Assembly (NCBI GenBank): GCA_902489275.1
Contig: CABTZK010000044.1
Span: 1-7,500 of the forward strand
Source: an uncultured Porphyromonadaceae bacterium
Lineage (GTDB): Bacteria > Bacteroidota > Bacteroidia > Bacteroidales > Muribaculaceae
Direction of reading: 5' to 3'
Length of the DNA stretch: 7,500 nucleotides
Position 1 is the first letter of the stretch. The number at the start of each line of letters is the position of its first letter. The position numbers and the translations under genes were made by a program. Shown here in pieces: positions 6,459 through 7,500 of the stretch. The notes beneath the pieces are model-generated. The model was not told where the DNA came from, did not search any database, and saw only the letters and a program-made list of their open reading frames with translations.

Positions 6459-7329
6459 AGTCACAGTCAGCTGGCGCGAAGTAGCCCGTGGTGGGGTTGG
6501 CCATCTCGATGCCCGTTTTGGTGTCATCGTACTCGGCTCGAGTGCCTTGCAGATTGGTGCAGCCAGTGAACATGTCTCCGTCTTCTTCTACCTTTCCTTT
6601 ACTCCAGTCATCGTTGCAGTAGATGCTGGTCAGTGACACGTTGCCACAGAACATGTAGCTCATGTTGGTGACATTCCGCGTAATGAAGCTCGACAAGTCG
6701 AGCGAGGTCAGCGACTGGCAGTTTTGGAACATGCAGCTCATGTCGGTGACCTTCCTGGTGTTGAAGTGGCTCAAGTCGAGCGAGGTCAGCGACTTGCACT
6801 CAGCGAACATAAATCTCATGTTGGTGACCTTCTCGGTGTTGAAATGGCTCAAGTCGAGCGAGGTCAGCGACTTGCAATCAACGAACAAGCAACTCATGTT
6901 GGTGACCTTCGCGGTGTTGAAGTGGCTCAAGTCGAGCGAGGTCAGCGAATCGCAGCAATAGAACATGCCGAGCATGCTGGTGACGCGCTCGGTGTTGAGG
7001 TTCTGCAGACCCTTGATGTCCTGCAGGCTCCCTAAATACCGGAACCAACTCATGAGGGTTGTGGGGCGATAGCCAGCAAACGAGGCATCAAACACAGCAT
7101 GCCGGATGCCAGCTTGGGGACTATCCCAAGTTCCTGCCCAGGCGGGGTCGTTCCATTTCGTGGGCATGACGTAAGGGATGCCGGAGCGGGTGGCGCGCTG
7201 GGTGTCGTAGTAGAACGTGAGCGTGGAGTCGGCTTCGGTGAACATGGCGTAGGGCTCCTGTGCCGCCATGGGCACGCTGCCCGCTGTGGACAGAAGCACG
7301 ACAAGAAACGTGAACAGTAAAGTTTTCAT
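6451..7329 (-). CDS. BspA-like secreted protein with DUF285 leucine-rich repeats
   Basis: This is a 292-residue protein. Residues 1-23 form a signal peptide with likely cleavage after MAA. There is no lipobox cysteine. An N-terminal region (25-100) contains the TLTFYYDTQRATRSG motif that usually opens DUF285/BspA-like domains. Residues 105-260 hold six 26-residue repeats: four near-perfect (131-234, of the type SLDLSHFNT.KVTNM..MF..C.SLT) and a degenerate one at each end. Each good repeat except the last has a cysteine at position 22. The C-terminus carries the DDTKTGIEMANPTTGYF motif. Proteins of this class are cell-surface or secreted, and some (BspA of Tannerella) bind host proteins. The exact ligand here cannot be told. 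I see no T9SS sorting domain. The last residues, ADCDCR, arise where the reading frame runs into a shifted duplicate of the gene's own end. No clear promoter or ribosome site is visible upstream. Confidence 0.88.
   Translation of the reverse strand: MKTLLFTFLVVLLSTAGSVPMAAQEPYAMFTEADSTLTFYYDTQRATRSGIPYVMPTKWNDPAWAGTWDSPQAGIRHAVFDASFAGYRPTTLMSWFRYLGSLQDIKGLQNLNTERVTSMLGMFYCCDSLTSLDLSHFNTAKVTNMSCLFVDCKSLTSLDLSHFNTEKVTNMRFMFAECKSLTSLDLSHFNTRKVTDMSCMFQNCQSLTSLDLSSFITRNVTNMSYMFCGNVSLTSIYCNDDWSKGKVEEDGDMFTGCTNLQGTRAEYDDTKTGIEMANPTTGYFAPADCDCR
6550..7017 (-). repeat. 78-bp tandem repeat array in the BspA-like gene
   Basis: Six units with an exact 78-base period encode the 26-residue leucine-rich repeats. 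Boundaries are at 7017, 6939, 6861, 6783, 6705 and 6627. The four middle units (6628-6939) share long near-identical stretches; for example the block around TCGAGCGAGGTCAGCGA recurs at 6698, 6776, 6854 and 6932. The end units are diverged. Since 78 is a multiple of three, unit gain or loss would keep the frame. Confidence 0.9.
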
Positions 7330-7500
7330 CTTGAAAAGGATTAAAACATGAATGCAATAGGAACTTTTAGGGGGAAGGGCATTAGGAAGAGGATTGTGTG
7401 TAAGTAGATGGAAATGAGAGCGGTTCGCACGATATCTCTGTGGTTTGCACTGCGAGGTAAAGTGCAGAAAGCGTGGATTGATGCAGAAGTTCCGTTACCA
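7330..7500. other. Upstream region of the BspA-like gene
   Basis: I see no open frame of note in these 171 bases and no TAnnTTTG box on the minus strand. The only structure is a 6-bp inverted repeat, TGCACT at 7446-7451 and AGTGCA at 7461-7466, with a 9-base loop. It could be an operator or chance. Confidence 0.35.

Noticed and set aside
6550..7017. Regularly spaced repeats as a possible CRISPR array
   Set aside because: The 78-base period is continuous and coding (26-residue leucine-rich repeats) with no distinct spacers.
6724..7035. Plus-strand frames with repeats (HVGDL.GVEVAQVERGQR)
   Set aside because: They only mirror the 78-bp repeats of the minus-strand BspA-like gene, which has the signal peptide and family motifs.
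7446..7466. TGCACT/AGTGCA inverted repeat upstream of the BspA-like gene as an operator
   Set aside because: It is only six base pairs, more than 110 bases from the start codon, with no promoter nearby.

Overview
The window looks like a Bacteroidota chromosome, most likely order Bacteroidales (Prevotella- or Muribaculaceae-like). The reasons are a PorX/PorW gene pair, a BspA-type DUF285 repeat protein, and promoters of the Bacteroidota type (-7 TAnnTTTG, -33 TTTG). Coding regions are fairly GC-rich, while the left-edge intergenic stretch is AT-rich. Every gene I can support is on the minus strand, so transcription runs right to left.

In transcription order the layout is as follows. (1) At 7329-6451 lies a secreted BspA-like protein built of 26-residue leucine-rich DUF285 repeats. 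(2) At 6458-6212, immediately downstream, is a frameshifted, stop-interrupted second copy of its 3' end, made by a 257-bp-offset duplication. (3) At 6008-5577 is a small single-pass membrane protein with a four-cysteine cluster. A good Bacteroidota promoter lies almost on top of its start codon. (4) At 5503-1967 is a large TPR lipoprotein of the PorW/SprE family with an unusually long, highly charged C-terminal tail. (5) At 1889-345 is a complete PorX-type response regulator with a receiver and a PglZ (alkaline phosphatase superfamily) domain. A hairpin follows. The last 340 bases carry no gene but include a promoter reading off the left edge.

The short gaps (73 and 77 bp) and the single clear promoter upstream of the small membrane gene suggest one operon: small membrane protein, porW, porX. 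In bacteria with a type IX secretion system (T9SS), PorW/SprE is an outer-membrane-associated lipoprotein of the secretion machinery and PorX is a cytoplasmic regulator of it. The pair therefore joins a periplasmic component and a regulator, with a small cysteine-bearing membrane protein placed first. Nothing here shows whether this genome has a full T9SS. The one secreted protein in the window has no recognisable T9SS sorting domain. I see no wholly new system. The most interesting local features are the duplicated and decayed end of the BspA-like gene, the PorW tail, and the cysteine-bearing leader gene of the operon.
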